A stretch of DNA of 64,000 nucleotides from Marilutibacter spongiae. GTDB lineage: Bacteria > Pseudomonadota > Gammaproteobacteria > Xanthomonadales > Xanthomonadaceae. This document shows, piece after piece, positions 47,769 through 55,878 of the stretch. Position numbers and translations under genes: made by a program. The notes under the pieces were generated by a model, which was given only the letters and a program-made list of their open reading frames with translations, searched no databases and was not told the origin of the DNA. Position 1 is the first letter of the stretch. The number at the start of each line of letters is the position of its first letter. The stretch lies in the NCBI RefSeq assembly GCF_014145325.1, contig NZ_JACHTF010000004.1:62001-126000 (forward strand), given 5' to 3'.

Positions 47769-47796
47769 GGGAATGGGGAATGGGGATTGGGGAATG
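47769..47796. repeat. Heptamer GGGAATG run
   Basis: Four copies (third is GGGATTG) immediately upstream of the rdgC ATG at 47759, i.e. in its leader. Same unit as at 32280. Confidence 0.9.
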
Positions 47797-47843
47797 GGGA
47801 GAAGCAGGGCCTTCCTGGCCTGCATGACCCGCGCACTACGGCA

Positions 47844-48749
47844 TCATGCGCCCACGAAGGACCCTGGAATCCCGCCGGACTGCCTGAGGTCGGCCACCCG
47901 TGCTTCTGCGTCGGTCTTCACGCCCAGGGCGAGGAAGTCGAACAGTTTCGGGTCGCTCAGCTGCGAGGGGCGGATGTCGCCCAGCGCGCGTGCGATGGTC
48001 TCGATCCGTCCGGGCGTCTCGCGTTCCCATTCGTCCATCATCCGCTTGACCTGCTTGCGCTGCAGGTTCTCCTGCGAGCCGCACAGGTTGCAGGGGATGA
48101 TCGGGAACGCCCGGAGGGCCGCGTAGCGGGCGATGTCGTCCTCGCGCACGTAGGCCAGCGGGCGGATGACCACGTGCCTGCCGTTGTCGCTCAGCAGCTT
48201 GGGCGGCATGCCCGAGAGCTTGGCGTGGAAAAACAGATTGAGGAAGAAGGTCGCCACCAGGTCGTCGCGATGGTGGCCGAGCGCGATCTTGGTGAAGCCC
48301 TGCTCCTGGGCATGGGTGTAGAGCGCGCCGCGCCGCAGGCGCGAACACAGCGAGCACATCGTCTTGCCCTCGGGCACCACGCGGGTGACGACCGAGTAGG
48401 TGTCCTGCTCGAGGATGCGGTATTCGACCCCGATCGACTCCAGGTAGCGCGGCAGCACGTGCGCCGGAAAGTCGGGCTGCTTCTGGTCCAGGTTGACCGC
48501 GACCAGCTCGAACTTCACCGGCGCCTTCTTCTGCAACTGGAGGAGGACGTCCAGCATCGTGTAACTGTCCTTCCCGCCGGACAGGCAGACCATCACCTTG
48601 TCGCCGTCCTCGATCATCCCGAAGTCGGCGATGGCCTGGCCGACCTGGTGGCGCAGGCGCGTGCCCAGCCGGTCGGCCTCGCGGGCGTCGGCCTGGGGAT
48701 CGGTGCCGCGGCGCGGCAGGGGTTCGGCGAGGGGGAGGACGGTGCTCAT
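47844..48749 (-). CDS. ttcA: tRNA 2-thiocytidine synthetase TtcA
   Basis: 301 aa. Thiolates C32 of tRNA. PP-loop SGGKDS at 57-62; two CxxC pairs at Cys132/135 (CSLC) and Cys220/223 (CNLC) that hold the Fe-S cluster; [16 protein letters not shown] between them. Normal length. It leads the ttcA-rdgC direction; the two are 84 bases apart. Confidence 0.96.
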   Translation of the reverse strand: MSTVLPLAEPLPRRGTDPQADAREADRLGTRLRHQVGQAIADFGMIEDGDKVMVCLSGGKDSYTMLDVLLQLQKKAPVKFELVAVNLDQKQPDFPAHVLPRYLESIGVEYRILEQDTYSVVTRVVPEGKTMCSLCSRLRRGALYTHAQEQGFTKIALGHHRDDLVATFFLNLFFHAKLSGMPPKLLSDNGRHVVIRPLAYVREDDIARYAALRAFPIIPCNLCGSQENLQRKQVKRMMDEWERETPGRIETIARALGDIRPSQLSDPKLFDFLALGVKTDAEARVADLRQSGGIPGSFVGA

Positions 48750-48868
48750 GGTCCCTCCATTCTACTGCACCACCCCGCCCGCCCCGGCCGGCGCCGGGCA
48801 ATCCAGAGCACGCGCCCGCCGCCCGGGATCGCCATGACGGCGCCCCGGACCCGCGCTAAGCTCCCCCC

Positions 48869-49087
48869 ATGCTCGACACCTCAGACCCCGCCGAGATCGC
48901 CCGCCGCCTGGCCGAGGTCCGTCTCGAGCACCGCGACCTCGACGCCGCCATCGAACGGCTCGCCGTCCTGCGCGACCACGATGCCCACGACGACCTGGCG
49001 CTCAAGCGCATGAAGAAGCGCAAGCTCTGGCTGAAGGACTGCATCGCCCGCCTGGAAAGCGCGATGATCCCGGACGAACCGGCCTAG
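48869..49087 (+). CDS. YdcH-family (DUF465) small coiled-coil protein
   Basis: 72 aa, helical. EVRLEHRDLDAAIERLAV and ALKRMKKRKLWLKDCIARLE are the DUF465 pattern (HxxLDxxI..lKkrKLxLKD). Function unknown; short helical hairpin proteins of this kind are common in proteobacteria. Its TAG overlaps the plsB stop tail-to-tail in a shared CTAG at 49084-49087. Confidence 0.88.
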   Translation: MLDTSDPAEIARRLAEVRLEHRDLDAAIERLAVLRDHDAHDDLALKRMKKRKLWLKDCIARLESAMIPDEPA

Positions 49088-51912
49088 TCGGACGACTCCT
49101 CCGCGGCCGGCGCTGCCTGCTCCCCGCCCGCGGCGGTGGGCTCGCTGGGCGCCATTTCCGGGCTGACTTTCTCGATGGTGTGGCGCAGTTCGCGGCCGAG
49201 GATGAACTTGGCGTCGCGCGCCCAGTTGTCGAGGCGGTCGTCGAAGTCGAGCTTGCCGGCGTCGTCGGTGCGGACCAGGCCGAGTTCGCGCAGCTTCTGG
49301 ATGAAGCCGCGGAACAGGGTCTTGTCGAAGAACTCCGGGGCGGCCGGCGCGTACAGCAGCGAGAGCCGTTGCGCGGCGAGCTGGCACAGGCTCTCCAGCT
49401 GGCCGGCGCTGAGGGTGCCGGCGCCGTTCTTCACCAGCACCGAGATGGTGATGTAGTAGCGCTCGAAGGCCTGCTGCAGCGAGTGGCCGATCGCGCGCAG
49501 GCGGAACACCTCGTCGGACTGGCCGGCGTTGCGCGCGAGGATGCCGCCGTCGTCCTCGCTGACCTGCTCGAGCAGGCCTTCGCGGATGAACACCTCGATG
49601 GTGGCGCGGATGCGGTCGACGAACTGGTCCTCGGTCCAGGGCAGGAACAGCTCGGCCTGCAGGAACGGATACACGCTGCGACCCAGCCGCAGCACGCCCG
49701 CCAGGCTCATGCGCCGGTTGTGCTGGAAACAGCAGGCGACCCAGGACGCGGCGGTGAACAGGTGCACGACGTTGTTGCGGAAGTAGCTCAGCAGCACCGC
49801 CTTGTCGCCGCTGACGCCGAGCACGTCGCCCAGCGGGTGGGCGGTACGAGACAGCACGCCGATTTCCTCGCCGTGGGCGACGATCTGGGCGGGCGTGTGC
49901 GGCGTGACGGTGACGCGCTCGCCGTACGGCACCTCCTCCAGCAGGGTCTTGCTCAGGGCGATCTGCGCGAGCAGGTCGCTTTCGCTCATGGCGTGCTTGG
50001 GCGTGGACAGCAGGGCCATCGCCAGCAGGTTGATCGGATTGACGTCGGCCGCGCGGTTGACGTTGACCTGGATCTGCTGTGCCAGCGCGTCGATCGTGCC
50101 GGTGAGCCACGACGGTTTCTCGTCCTCGGCGACCGCCTCGCCCCGCCACTCGGGCGCGTGCCGGGCGAGCATGTCGTTGAGCCGGATCGGCTCGCCGAAG
50201 TTGACCACGACCTGGCCGTAGTTGCTGCGCAGCACCTTGGGGATGCCCCACAGCAGCTGCCAGATCGACTCGCCCTCCTTCGGCTTGCCGCTGAGCTCGT
50301 CGAGGTAGCTGTTGCCTTCCATCAGCTTCTCGTAGCCGATGTAGACCGGCTGGAACAGCACCGGGCGCGTGGGCTGGCGCAGGTAGGCGCGCACCGTCAT
50401 CGACAGGGTGCCGGCCTTGGGCTGCAGCAGGCGGCCGGTGCGCGAGCGCCCGCCTTCGATGAAGTACTCGATGGAGTAGCCGCCGGCCACCAGCTGCGCC
50501 ATGTACTCGGAGAACACCGCCGAGTACAGCGCGCTGCCGCGGATGCTGCGGCGGATGAAGAAGGCGCCGCCCTTGCGCAGGATCGTGCCGACCACGGGCA
50601 GGTTGAGGTTGACGCCGGCGACGATGTGCGGCGGCACGATGCCCTTGGTGTAGAGCAGGTAGCTCAGCAGCAGGTAGTCCATGTGGCTGCGGTGGCTGGG
50701 CACGTAGACCACTTCGTTGCCAGGGGCGGCCTGCTTGAGCTTGTCGAGGTGGTGGACGAGGACGCCGCGGTAGATGCGGTTCCACACCGGCGCGAGGATG
50801 AAGCTGGCCGAACGCACCAGCGGATGCGAATAGTCCGCGGCGATCTCGTAGGCGTAGGCATGGGCCTTCTTCCAGGCGTCCGAGAGCGAGGACTTGTCGC
50901 GCCGGGCCTGGTCGGCGATGGCGTCCTTGACGCTGTCCGAGCCCAGGACGCGGTCCACCAGCAGGCGGCGGGTCGAGAGGTCGGGGCCGACGATGGCGGC
51001 ACGGATGCGGCGGAAGTGCGCGCGCAGCACGCGCGAGAGCTTGCGCACGGTGCGCTCGGGCGGCAGCCCCTCGTCGGTCACGCCGCGCAGCGAGACCGGC
51101 GGCGCGAAGCGCACCAGGGTGTCGCGGCCGTTGAGGAGGATCGCCAGCAGGCGGCGGAAGCGACCGACGAGCGCCCAGTTTTCCGAGAACAGCACCGAGA
51201 ACCAGCCGCTGTTCTTGTCCGGGGCGCGGCCGACGAAGATCGAGACCGGGACCAGCTGCACGTCCAGGCCCGGGTCCAGGCGATGCGCGTCGAGCAGGCG
51301 CGCCAGCGACTCGGAATGGCTGCTGGGCCTGGGCGGCGCGCCCAGCGGCGAGAGGTTGGCATTGCGCCGGGAAAGCGCGAGGTAGGCGCGCTTGCGGCCC
51401 AGCGGGTCGCCGGGCAGCGGCTGCAAGGGCGAGGGCAGGCCGGCCTGCTGGCAGGCGCGGTCCAGGATCAGGGCGTTGGACAGCCCGTAGTCCTCGAGCA
51501 CGTAGCACACCGGCCGGTCCAGGGCGTCGGCGTGCGAGGCCGGGTCGTTGGGCTCGATCGTCAGCGACACCCAGGGCGAGAGGATCCAGCCCAGCAGTCG
51601 CGCCCACCACGGCCGCCCGCGGTAGGCACCCGCGTCGTCGCCCGGAGCGCGGGTCGGCGCCATCGCCATCGGAAGTTCGGGCTGGTCGACGTCCTCGCCT
51701 GCCGGGTGTGCGGTGGGCTCGGGCGGCCCGGGCGACACGCGCGCGCGGTCGCGGTCGGTCACTTCGGCGGCGGCGGACGAAGCAGTGGCGTCGAGCGCGT
51801 CGAGCGCGTCGGACGGCCGCCGGGTGTCGGCCGTCGCACGGGGCGCGTCCTCGCCCTCGGGAGGCGTCGGGTCCGGGAATAGCAGGGGGGGCTGTTTGGG
51901 CATCCGGGGCAT
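49084..51912 (-). CDS. plsB: Glycerol-3-phosphate 1-O-acyltransferase PlsB
   Basis: 942 aa; first acylation of glycerol 3-phosphate for phospholipids, membrane-associated. Catalytic HX4D at His407/Asp412 in PSHRSHMDYLLLSYLLY, then GAFFIRRSIRGS, YFIEGGRSRTGRLLQPKAG and FQPVYIGYEKLMEG: all four acyltransferase blocks. About 85 N-terminal residues (Pro/Asp/Ala-rich, before RPWWARLLGWIL) exceed the E. coli form (807 aa) and look disordered; some of them may be untranslated if a later start is used. Confidence 0.94.
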   Translation of the reverse strand: MPRMPKQPPLLFPDPTPPEGEDAPRATADTRRPSDALDALDATASSAAAEVTDRDRARVSPGPPEPTAHPAGEDVDQPELPMAMAPTRAPGDDAGAYRGRPWWARLLGWILSPWVSLTIEPNDPASHADALDRPVCYVLEDYGLSNALILDRACQQAGLPSPLQPLPGDPLGRKRAYLALSRRNANLSPLGAPPRPSSHSESLARLLDAHRLDPGLDVQLVPVSIFVGRAPDKNSGWFSVLFSENWALVGRFRRLLAILLNGRDTLVRFAPPVSLRGVTDEGLPPERTVRKLSRVLRAHFRRIRAAIVGPDLSTRRLLVDRVLGSDSVKDAIADQARRDKSSLSDAWKKAHAYAYEIAADYSHPLVRSASFILAPVWNRIYRGVLVHHLDKLKQAAPGNEVVYVPSHRSHMDYLLLSYLLYTKGIVPPHIVAGVNLNLPVVGTILRKGGAFFIRRSIRGSALYSAVFSEYMAQLVAGGYSIEYFIEGGRSRTGRLLQPKAGTLSMTVRAYLRQPTRPVLFQPVYIGYEKLMEGNSYLDELSGKPKEGESIWQLLWGIPKVLRSNYGQVVVNFGEPIRLNDMLARHAPEWRGEAVAEDEKPSWLTGTIDALAQQIQVNVNRAADVNPINLLAMALLSTPKHAMSESDLLAQIALSKTLLEEVPYGERVTVTPHTPAQIVAHGEEIGVLSRTAHPLGDVLGVSGDKAVLLSYFRNNVVHLFTAASWVACCFQHNRRMSLAGVLRLGRSVYPFLQAELFLPWTEDQFVDRIRATIEVFIREGLLEQVSEDDGGILARNAGQSDEVFRLRAIGHSLQQAFERYYITISVLVKNGAGTLSAGQLESLCQLAAQRLSLLYAPAAPEFFDKTLFRGFIQKLRELGLVRTDDAGKLDFDDRLDNWARDAKFILGRELRHTIEKVSPEMAPSEPTAAGGEQAAPAAEESSD

Positions 51913-51969
51913 TATGCCGATTGCGGCGTTCGCGGGTCGGTACGACGCGTGGCGGTTGGGACGCAGTGC

Positions 51970-52935
51970 TCAGGCGTCGGGGGCGGGGGCGGACACCGCC
52001 TCTTCTGCAGACCCGGGCAGCGCGGCGTCCGTGGGTGGCACTGAGGCCGGGGTCGGCACCGGCCCGGCTTCGGCTTCGGCGTGGCGCAGCAGATCGGTCA
52101 GGTACCAGGCGCCATCACGCCGTTCCACGCGGACGATGGCATCGATCCGGTGACCGGCGAGGGTGTACTCCAGCCGCACCCGTGCGGTGTCGCCGGTTTG
52201 TTCGACCAGGCTCGCGTGCGCGCTGTCGAGGGCAGCATCGATATCCAGCCCGTAGCCGGCCAGCACCTGCTTGAAGCGCTTGGCAAACGGCGAGAAGCGG
52301 GTCAGGCCACGCACCATGCCCGCCTCGGCGAAGGCTTCCGCGCTGTCCAGCCCCGTCAGTCGCGCGGCGGCGATCAGCTGCTTCAGGGCCGGGGCGGCCT
52401 TGCGCGCGTCCGACAGCGGCGCCTGCTGGCCCCATTCGCTGAGCGCCTGCACCACCTGCACGTGGTGGTCGCGTTCGTCCTCGCTGTAGTCGGGCTCGTT
52501 CTGGATGTACTGCACCGCGAACAGACCCAGGGCCGACGCGGTGGCGCGCAGTTCGCCGCGGGCGCCGGCGAACTGGCGGTTGTAGATCGCCATCAGGGAT
52601 TTCTCGGCGTCGGGCCGGGACAGCCCGGCGATCATCGCCGGCAACTGGTCGTCCAGGGGCAGTTCGGTCAACGGCCAGCGCGTCCGTCCCTCGCCCCACG
52701 CGGTCTCCAGGCGGGCATGCAGGGCCGGCGGGACCGCGTGCCGCGCATACGCGGCGAGATCGTCCCGGCGCAGGTCGTCGACCAGCCGCGCCACCGCGTC
52801 GACCGGCAGCGCCGGCGGCGTGTCGGCGGGCGCGTCCGGCGCTGGCTGCCGGCAACCGGCCAGCAGCGCCGCGGCCAGCACGAGGGGCCACGGGAATCGC
52901 AGGCCCCTGGGGGGCGCGGAGGTGGATCCAAGCAT
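51970..52935 (-). CDS. Hypothetical lipoprotein
   Basis: 321 aa. Lipobox LLAGC with Cys28. The mature part begins with a Pro/Ala linker then an alpha-helical domain (VDAVARLVDDLRRDDLAAYARHAVPP.. ) containing several DDL/RR pairs, and ends in a beta-rich segment (TARVRLEYTLAGHRIDAIVRVERRDGAWYLTD in pieces) that resembles an NTF2/DUF4440-like or 'DUF6694'-style end. Family not firmly recognised. Outer-membrane or periplasmic anchoring is predicted. 57 bases upstream of plsB in transcription order. Confidence 0.72.
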   Translation of the reverse strand: MLGSTSAPPRGLRFPWPLVLAAALLAGCRQPAPDAPADTPPALPVDAVARLVDDLRRDDLAAYARHAVPPALHARLETAWGEGRTRWPLTELPLDDQLPAMIAGLSRPDAEKSLMAIYNRQFAGARGELRATASALGLFAVQYIQNEPDYSEDERDHHVQVVQALSEWGQQAPLSDARKAAPALKQLIAAARLTGLDSAEAFAEAGMVRGLTRFSPFAKRFKQVLAGYGLDIDAALDSAHASLVEQTGDTARVRLEYTLAGHRIDAIVRVERRDGAWYLTDLLRHAEAEAGPVPTPASVPPTDAALPGSAEEAVSAPAPDA

Positions 52936-53302
52936 GGCCGCAGGCCTCGGATGCGCGGTGGGCCATCTTGGCCCCCGCGAGGGGGGCTCGACAACCTGAA
53001 CGCGGCGCGTCTCGCGGGCGTTTCACCCCTGGCCCTCCGGGCTGCAATGGGCGGAAGCCATGCGCCGCAAGGCGAGCTGCCGCGCCGCGTCAGTTTCTGA
53101 CGCTGCCTCCGAAAAAGCCTCCAAATGTGACGTTGGTCCGCTTTTGAACGTGGTCACGCCGAATTGCGCGAAGCTATACGCACATTGAATGAGACCTGCA
53201 TCACATAGTTGGCACGCTTCCTGCGTACTCCCTCACGCAACCTTCACGCGGCCAAGGACGGGCCACCGATATCCTTCGACCCTTCCTTGTGAGAGAGAAC
53301 CG
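52936..53302. other. Regulatory region upstream of the exported-protein operon
   Basis: 367 bases between divergent genes. It holds the sigma-54 promoter at 53209-53224 and, about 80-110 bases before its start, an imperfect inverted repeat GTGACgtt .. aacgtgGTCAC (53127-53157) in the position of an enhancer. The rest shows nothing definite. Confidence 0.65.
53209..53224 (+). promoter_or_regulatory. Sigma-54 (-24/-12) promoter of the fibre-like operon
   Basis: TTGGCACGCTTCCTGC: GG at 53211-53212 and GC at 53223-53224 with exactly ten bases between; seven of seven in TGGCACG. Start predicted near 53236, giving a leader of about 67 nt to the ATG at 53303. Nearly identical core to the one at 22683-22699. 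Confidence 0.85.
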
Positions 53303-53893
53303 ATGAACGTCAAGCACAGCCTCCTCGCCGCCGCCCTCTTCGCGGCCGCCCTGCCCCTCGCCGCCCAGGCCGAGTCCAACAGCGTCAGCAGCGGCAGCGC
53401 CACCGCCCGCCTCGACTTCCAGATCACCGTGCCGCGCATCCTGATGCTGCGCGTGGGCACCGACGACAGCACCGTCAACCTGATCGATTTCAACGTCACC
53501 GCCGCGCAGCTGCAGACCCTGGGCACGCCGGTGGCCGCCACCGCCGCGTCAGGCAATGTCGGCAACGGCACCGTGACCGCCACGGTCAAGGGCAACAACG
53601 GCCAGATCTCGCTGCGCGCCGACAGCGTGGGCGCGCTGAGCAACGGCAGCGGCGACTCGATCTCCTACGGCCAGATCACCACGACCTCCTCGGCCCCGGC
53701 CGCCCTGCCGGCCCCGGTGCTGGCCGACGGCGCCGGCACCGCCGTCAACGTGCCGCTGAGCTCGGGCAAGATCACCAACGCCACCGCCCAGTGGACCTAC
53801 AGCTACAAGAACGCTGCAATGGTCGCCCCGGGCACCTACGGCGGCGTGAACACCAACAACGGCCGCGTCACCTACACTGCCTCCATGCCGTAA
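53303..53893 (+). CDS. Exported beta-rich pilin-like protein (candidate major subunit)
   Basis: 196 aa, no firm family. Signal peptide 1-23 (ending LAAQA-ES). The mature protein is beta-rich with Thr/Ser/Ala/Gly, no Cys, and reads like a one-domain Ig-type fimbrial subunit: ARLDFQITVPRILMLRVG strand pair at the start, and C-terminal VAPGTYGGVNTNNGRVTYTASMP, which ends in the alternating pattern (GRVTYTA) seen in subunits assembled by donor-strand exchange. It is the first gene after a sigma-54 promoter and is separated from the next gene by a strong hairpin, as expected for a subunit made in excess. Spore-coat-U or DUF-type relatives are possible. Confidence 0.75.
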   Translation: MNVKHSLLAAALFAAALPLAAQAESNSVSSGSATARLDFQITVPRILMLRVGTDDSTVNLIDFNVTAAQLQTLGTPVAATAASGNVGNGTVTATVKGNNGQISLRADSVGALSNGSGDSISYGQITTTSSAPAALPAPVLADGAGTAVNVPLSSGKITNATAQWTYSYKNAAMVAPGTYGGVNTNNGRVTYTASMP

Positions 53894-53912
53894 GCCGTTC
53901 CGCCGTTCGAAC

Positions 53913-53940
53913 ACGACGACGGTCCCCGGGCCGTCGTCGT
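53913..53940 (+). other. Intercistronic hairpin after the candidate major subunit
   Basis: Ten-base perfect stem ACGACGACGG/CCGTCGTCGT with an eight-base loop, 20 bases after the stop of the first gene. No U-tract, so it is more likely an mRNA processing or stabilising structure than a full terminator; it would let the first gene be expressed above the rest. Confidence 0.75.
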
Positions 53941-53954
53941 ACTGGAAGGTCACG

Positions 53955-54575
53955 ATGCCCATTCGCACATTCGCCGTACTCGCCCTGCTGGCCGGCCTGT
54001 CCTGGTCGTCGGTGGCGGACGCCTTCACCGTGAACATCAACAGCGGTTCGCGCGCGCTCTACCTGCGCGTCGGCAACGGCGTGTTCACCGGCAACTACAG
54101 CAACGGCGGCACGCCGGGCAGCGGTGGCGGCATCAACACCGTATCGGTGACGGTGCCCTCGGCCTCGCTCGGCAACAGCACCCCGTTGGCGATGACGGGC
54201 AATGCCTCCCAGATCACCAGCAACTGGGACGGTTACGCCTTCTGCAACACCGGGCAGATCTACATCGGCGGGTTCTACCGCTATTACTACAGTTTCTACA
54301 GCGCCACGCTGACGGTGACCGCGCCAGCGGACCTGGCCAGCCCTGCCGGCGACCGCATCCCCTTCTCGGAGATCAGCTGGACCAGCTCGGGCAACGGCGA
54401 CAGCGGTGCGCAACCCATTCCCTCGGGAAGTTTCACCGGCGGGGAACAGGTGTTGGCCTCGTTCCCGGCCAACACCTGGCGCGAGAGCTGCATGAGCTTC
54501 CGTTACGCCAACAGCAGCGTGGCCGCGGCGGGCGTGTACTCGGGCCGCGTCACCTACACCCTGGCGGCGCCATGA
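53955..54575 (+). CDS. Exported pilin-like protein with one disulfide (candidate minor/tip subunit)
   Basis: 206 aa. Signal peptide 1-23 (ending SVADA-F). Mature part beta-rich, Gly/Ser/Asn/Tyr-rich (ALYLRVGNGVFTGNYSNGG; FYRYYYSFYSATLTV), with two Cys (AFCNTG and RESCMSF) for one disulfide. The C terminus AAAGVYSGRVTYTLAAP closely parallels that of the preceding protein (GRVTYTASMP), suggesting both are assembled by the same route. No known domain otherwise. Its stop overlaps the next gene's start (ATGA). Confidence 0.72.
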   Translation: MPIRTFAVLALLAGLSWSSVADAFTVNINSGSRALYLRVGNGVFTGNYSNGGTPGSGGGINTVSVTVPSASLGNSTPLAMTGNASQITSNWDGYAFCNTGQIYIGGFYRYYYSFYSATLTVTAPADLASPAGDRIPFSEISWTSSGNGDSGAQPIPSGSFTGGEQVLASFPANTWRESCMSFRYANSSVAAAGVYSGRVTYTLAAP

Positions 54576-55081
54576 CGATGCGCCGGCTCACCATCACCGC
54601 CCGGCTGGGCTTCGCGACGCTGCTGGCGATGTCCTGCTACGTGGCCTTCGCCGCGCACGATGCGCGCGCGCAGTCGAGGACCTTCCCGGTCGACGACAGC
54701 GCCAGCCAGGTGCTCGACCCCAACGTCACGCTCGAATGGGACTCGATCGCGCCCACCCGTGGACCGCAGGCGAACGCGGTGTCGGGACGGTTCGCGGTGA
54801 TCGTCCGACTGGACGTGGCCGCGTGGCAGGGCCGGATGGGGCGCATCTACATGCTGCTGCCGCCCGCGCCCAGCGGCCCGATCACGGCCACCTGGAGCAG
54901 TCGCGGCCCCCTGCTGCCGGGCACCGTGCGCAGCGGCGAGCGCAGCCTCGTGTACGCCGGCCCCATCAACGGCCCGCTGATCGAGGACACCCTGCGCATC
55001 GTGCTGCAGGCCGACGGCCGCCACGTCACCCGTTCACAGCCGCTCGAATTCTCGTTCGAGATCGATCTCGGAGCTCCGTGA
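54572..55081 (+). CDS. Small exported beta-rich protein of the fibre-like operon
   Basis: 169 aa. Signal peptide to about residue 33 (AAHDARA-QS). Beta-rich remainder (LDPNVTLEWDSIAP, GRFAVIVRLDVAAWQGRMGRIYM, ATWSSRGPLLPG) ending LEFSFEIDLGAP, another terminal strand with alternating hydrophobics. No family recognised. Could be a third subunit, an adaptor or a chaperone-like helper. Starts at ATG 54572 within the previous stop; its TGA overlaps the next ATG by one base (TGATG). Confidence 0.7.
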   Translation: MTMRRLTITARLGFATLLAMSCYVAFAAHDARAQSRTFPVDDSASQVLDPNVTLEWDSIAPTRGPQANAVSGRFAVIVRLDVAAWQGRMGRIYMLLPPAPSGPITATWSSRGPLLPGTVRSGERSLVYAGPINGPLIEDTLRIVLQADGRHVTRSQPLEFSFEIDLGAP

Positions 55082-55878
55082 TGCCTTTCCGCTTCCTTCC
55101 CGCCGCGTGCTTCCTGCTCGGCTGCCTGCTGGCGCCGCAGGCCCTGGCCCAGAGCTTCGCCGTGCTGGCCTCGCCACCACGCATCGAGGCCCAGGCCCAG
55201 GCGGGCGACACCTACCGCAACGTCATCGAGCTGACCAATGTCTCGCAACAGGCCACGCCGATCACCGTGCGCACGGCGGACTGGTCGCTGGAGCCGGCCG
55301 GCACCGCGGCCTTCGACTACGCGCTGTCGGAAGAGAGCTGCCGGCCGTGGGTCGGCATCGAAGCGCGCGAACTGACGCTCGGCCCGCAGGCCAGGCGCCG
55401 CTTCCGCTTCGAAGTGAAAGTACCGGCGGATGCGCCGCGTGGCGAATGCCGCTTCGCGATCATGTTCGAGGGCGCCGCGCAGGCGGCGCCCGGCGATGTC
55501 CCGGTGCCGGTGTCCGGCCGCCTGGGCATCATCGTGTACCTGGCCGTCGGCGAGGCCGCGCCGTTCCTCTCGATGAACCAAGGCCACAGCGCCGAGGTCC
55601 AGGGCGTCCGCCTGCCGGTGCTGTCGATCAGCAACACCGGCGACGCGCACGGCCGCCTGGAGGGCTTCGTCGAAGGCACCGATGCCGACGGCACGCGCTT
55701 CACCTTCAGCCCCGCGACCACGCCGATCATGCCGGGCGAGACGCGTCCCATCGCGCTGACCCCGGTGCTCGACGACGCCGGCACGGCGGTGCCGCCGATC
55801 CGTTTCCCGCTCACGCTCAAGGGTCGCCTGGACAACGGCAGCCAACGCCTCGACATCGATACCGTCGTCGCGCCATGA
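55081..55878 (+). CDS. Periplasmic fimbrial-chaperone-like protein
   Basis: 265 aa. Signal peptide 1-23 (ending PQALA-QS). Two Ig-like modules in the PapD style: N-terminal SPPRIEAQAQAGDTYRNVIELTNVSQQATPITVRTADWSL (cited in part), then PWVGIEARELTLGPQARRRFRFEV, RLGIIVYLAVG between domains, and a second module with LPVLSISNTGDAHGRLEG. One Cys pair (EESCRPW, RGECRF) would bond within the first module. It is more divergent than classical PapD but keeps the 'SNTG-AH-R' second-domain look of chaperones in spore-coat-U and alternative systems. Coupled to its neighbours by overlaps on both sides. Confidence 0.75.
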   Translation: MPFRFLPAACFLLGCLLAPQALAQSFAVLASPPRIEAQAQAGDTYRNVIELTNVSQQATPITVRTADWSLEPAGTAAFDYALSEESCRPWVGIEARELTLGPQARRRFRFEVKVPADAPRGECRFAIMFEGAAQAAPGDVPVPVSGRLGIIVYLAVGEAAPFLSMNQGHSAEVQGVRLPVLSISNTGDAHGRLEGFVEGTDADGTRFTFSPATTPIMPGETRPIALTPVLDDAGTAVPPIRFPLTLKGRLDNGSQRLDIDTVVAP

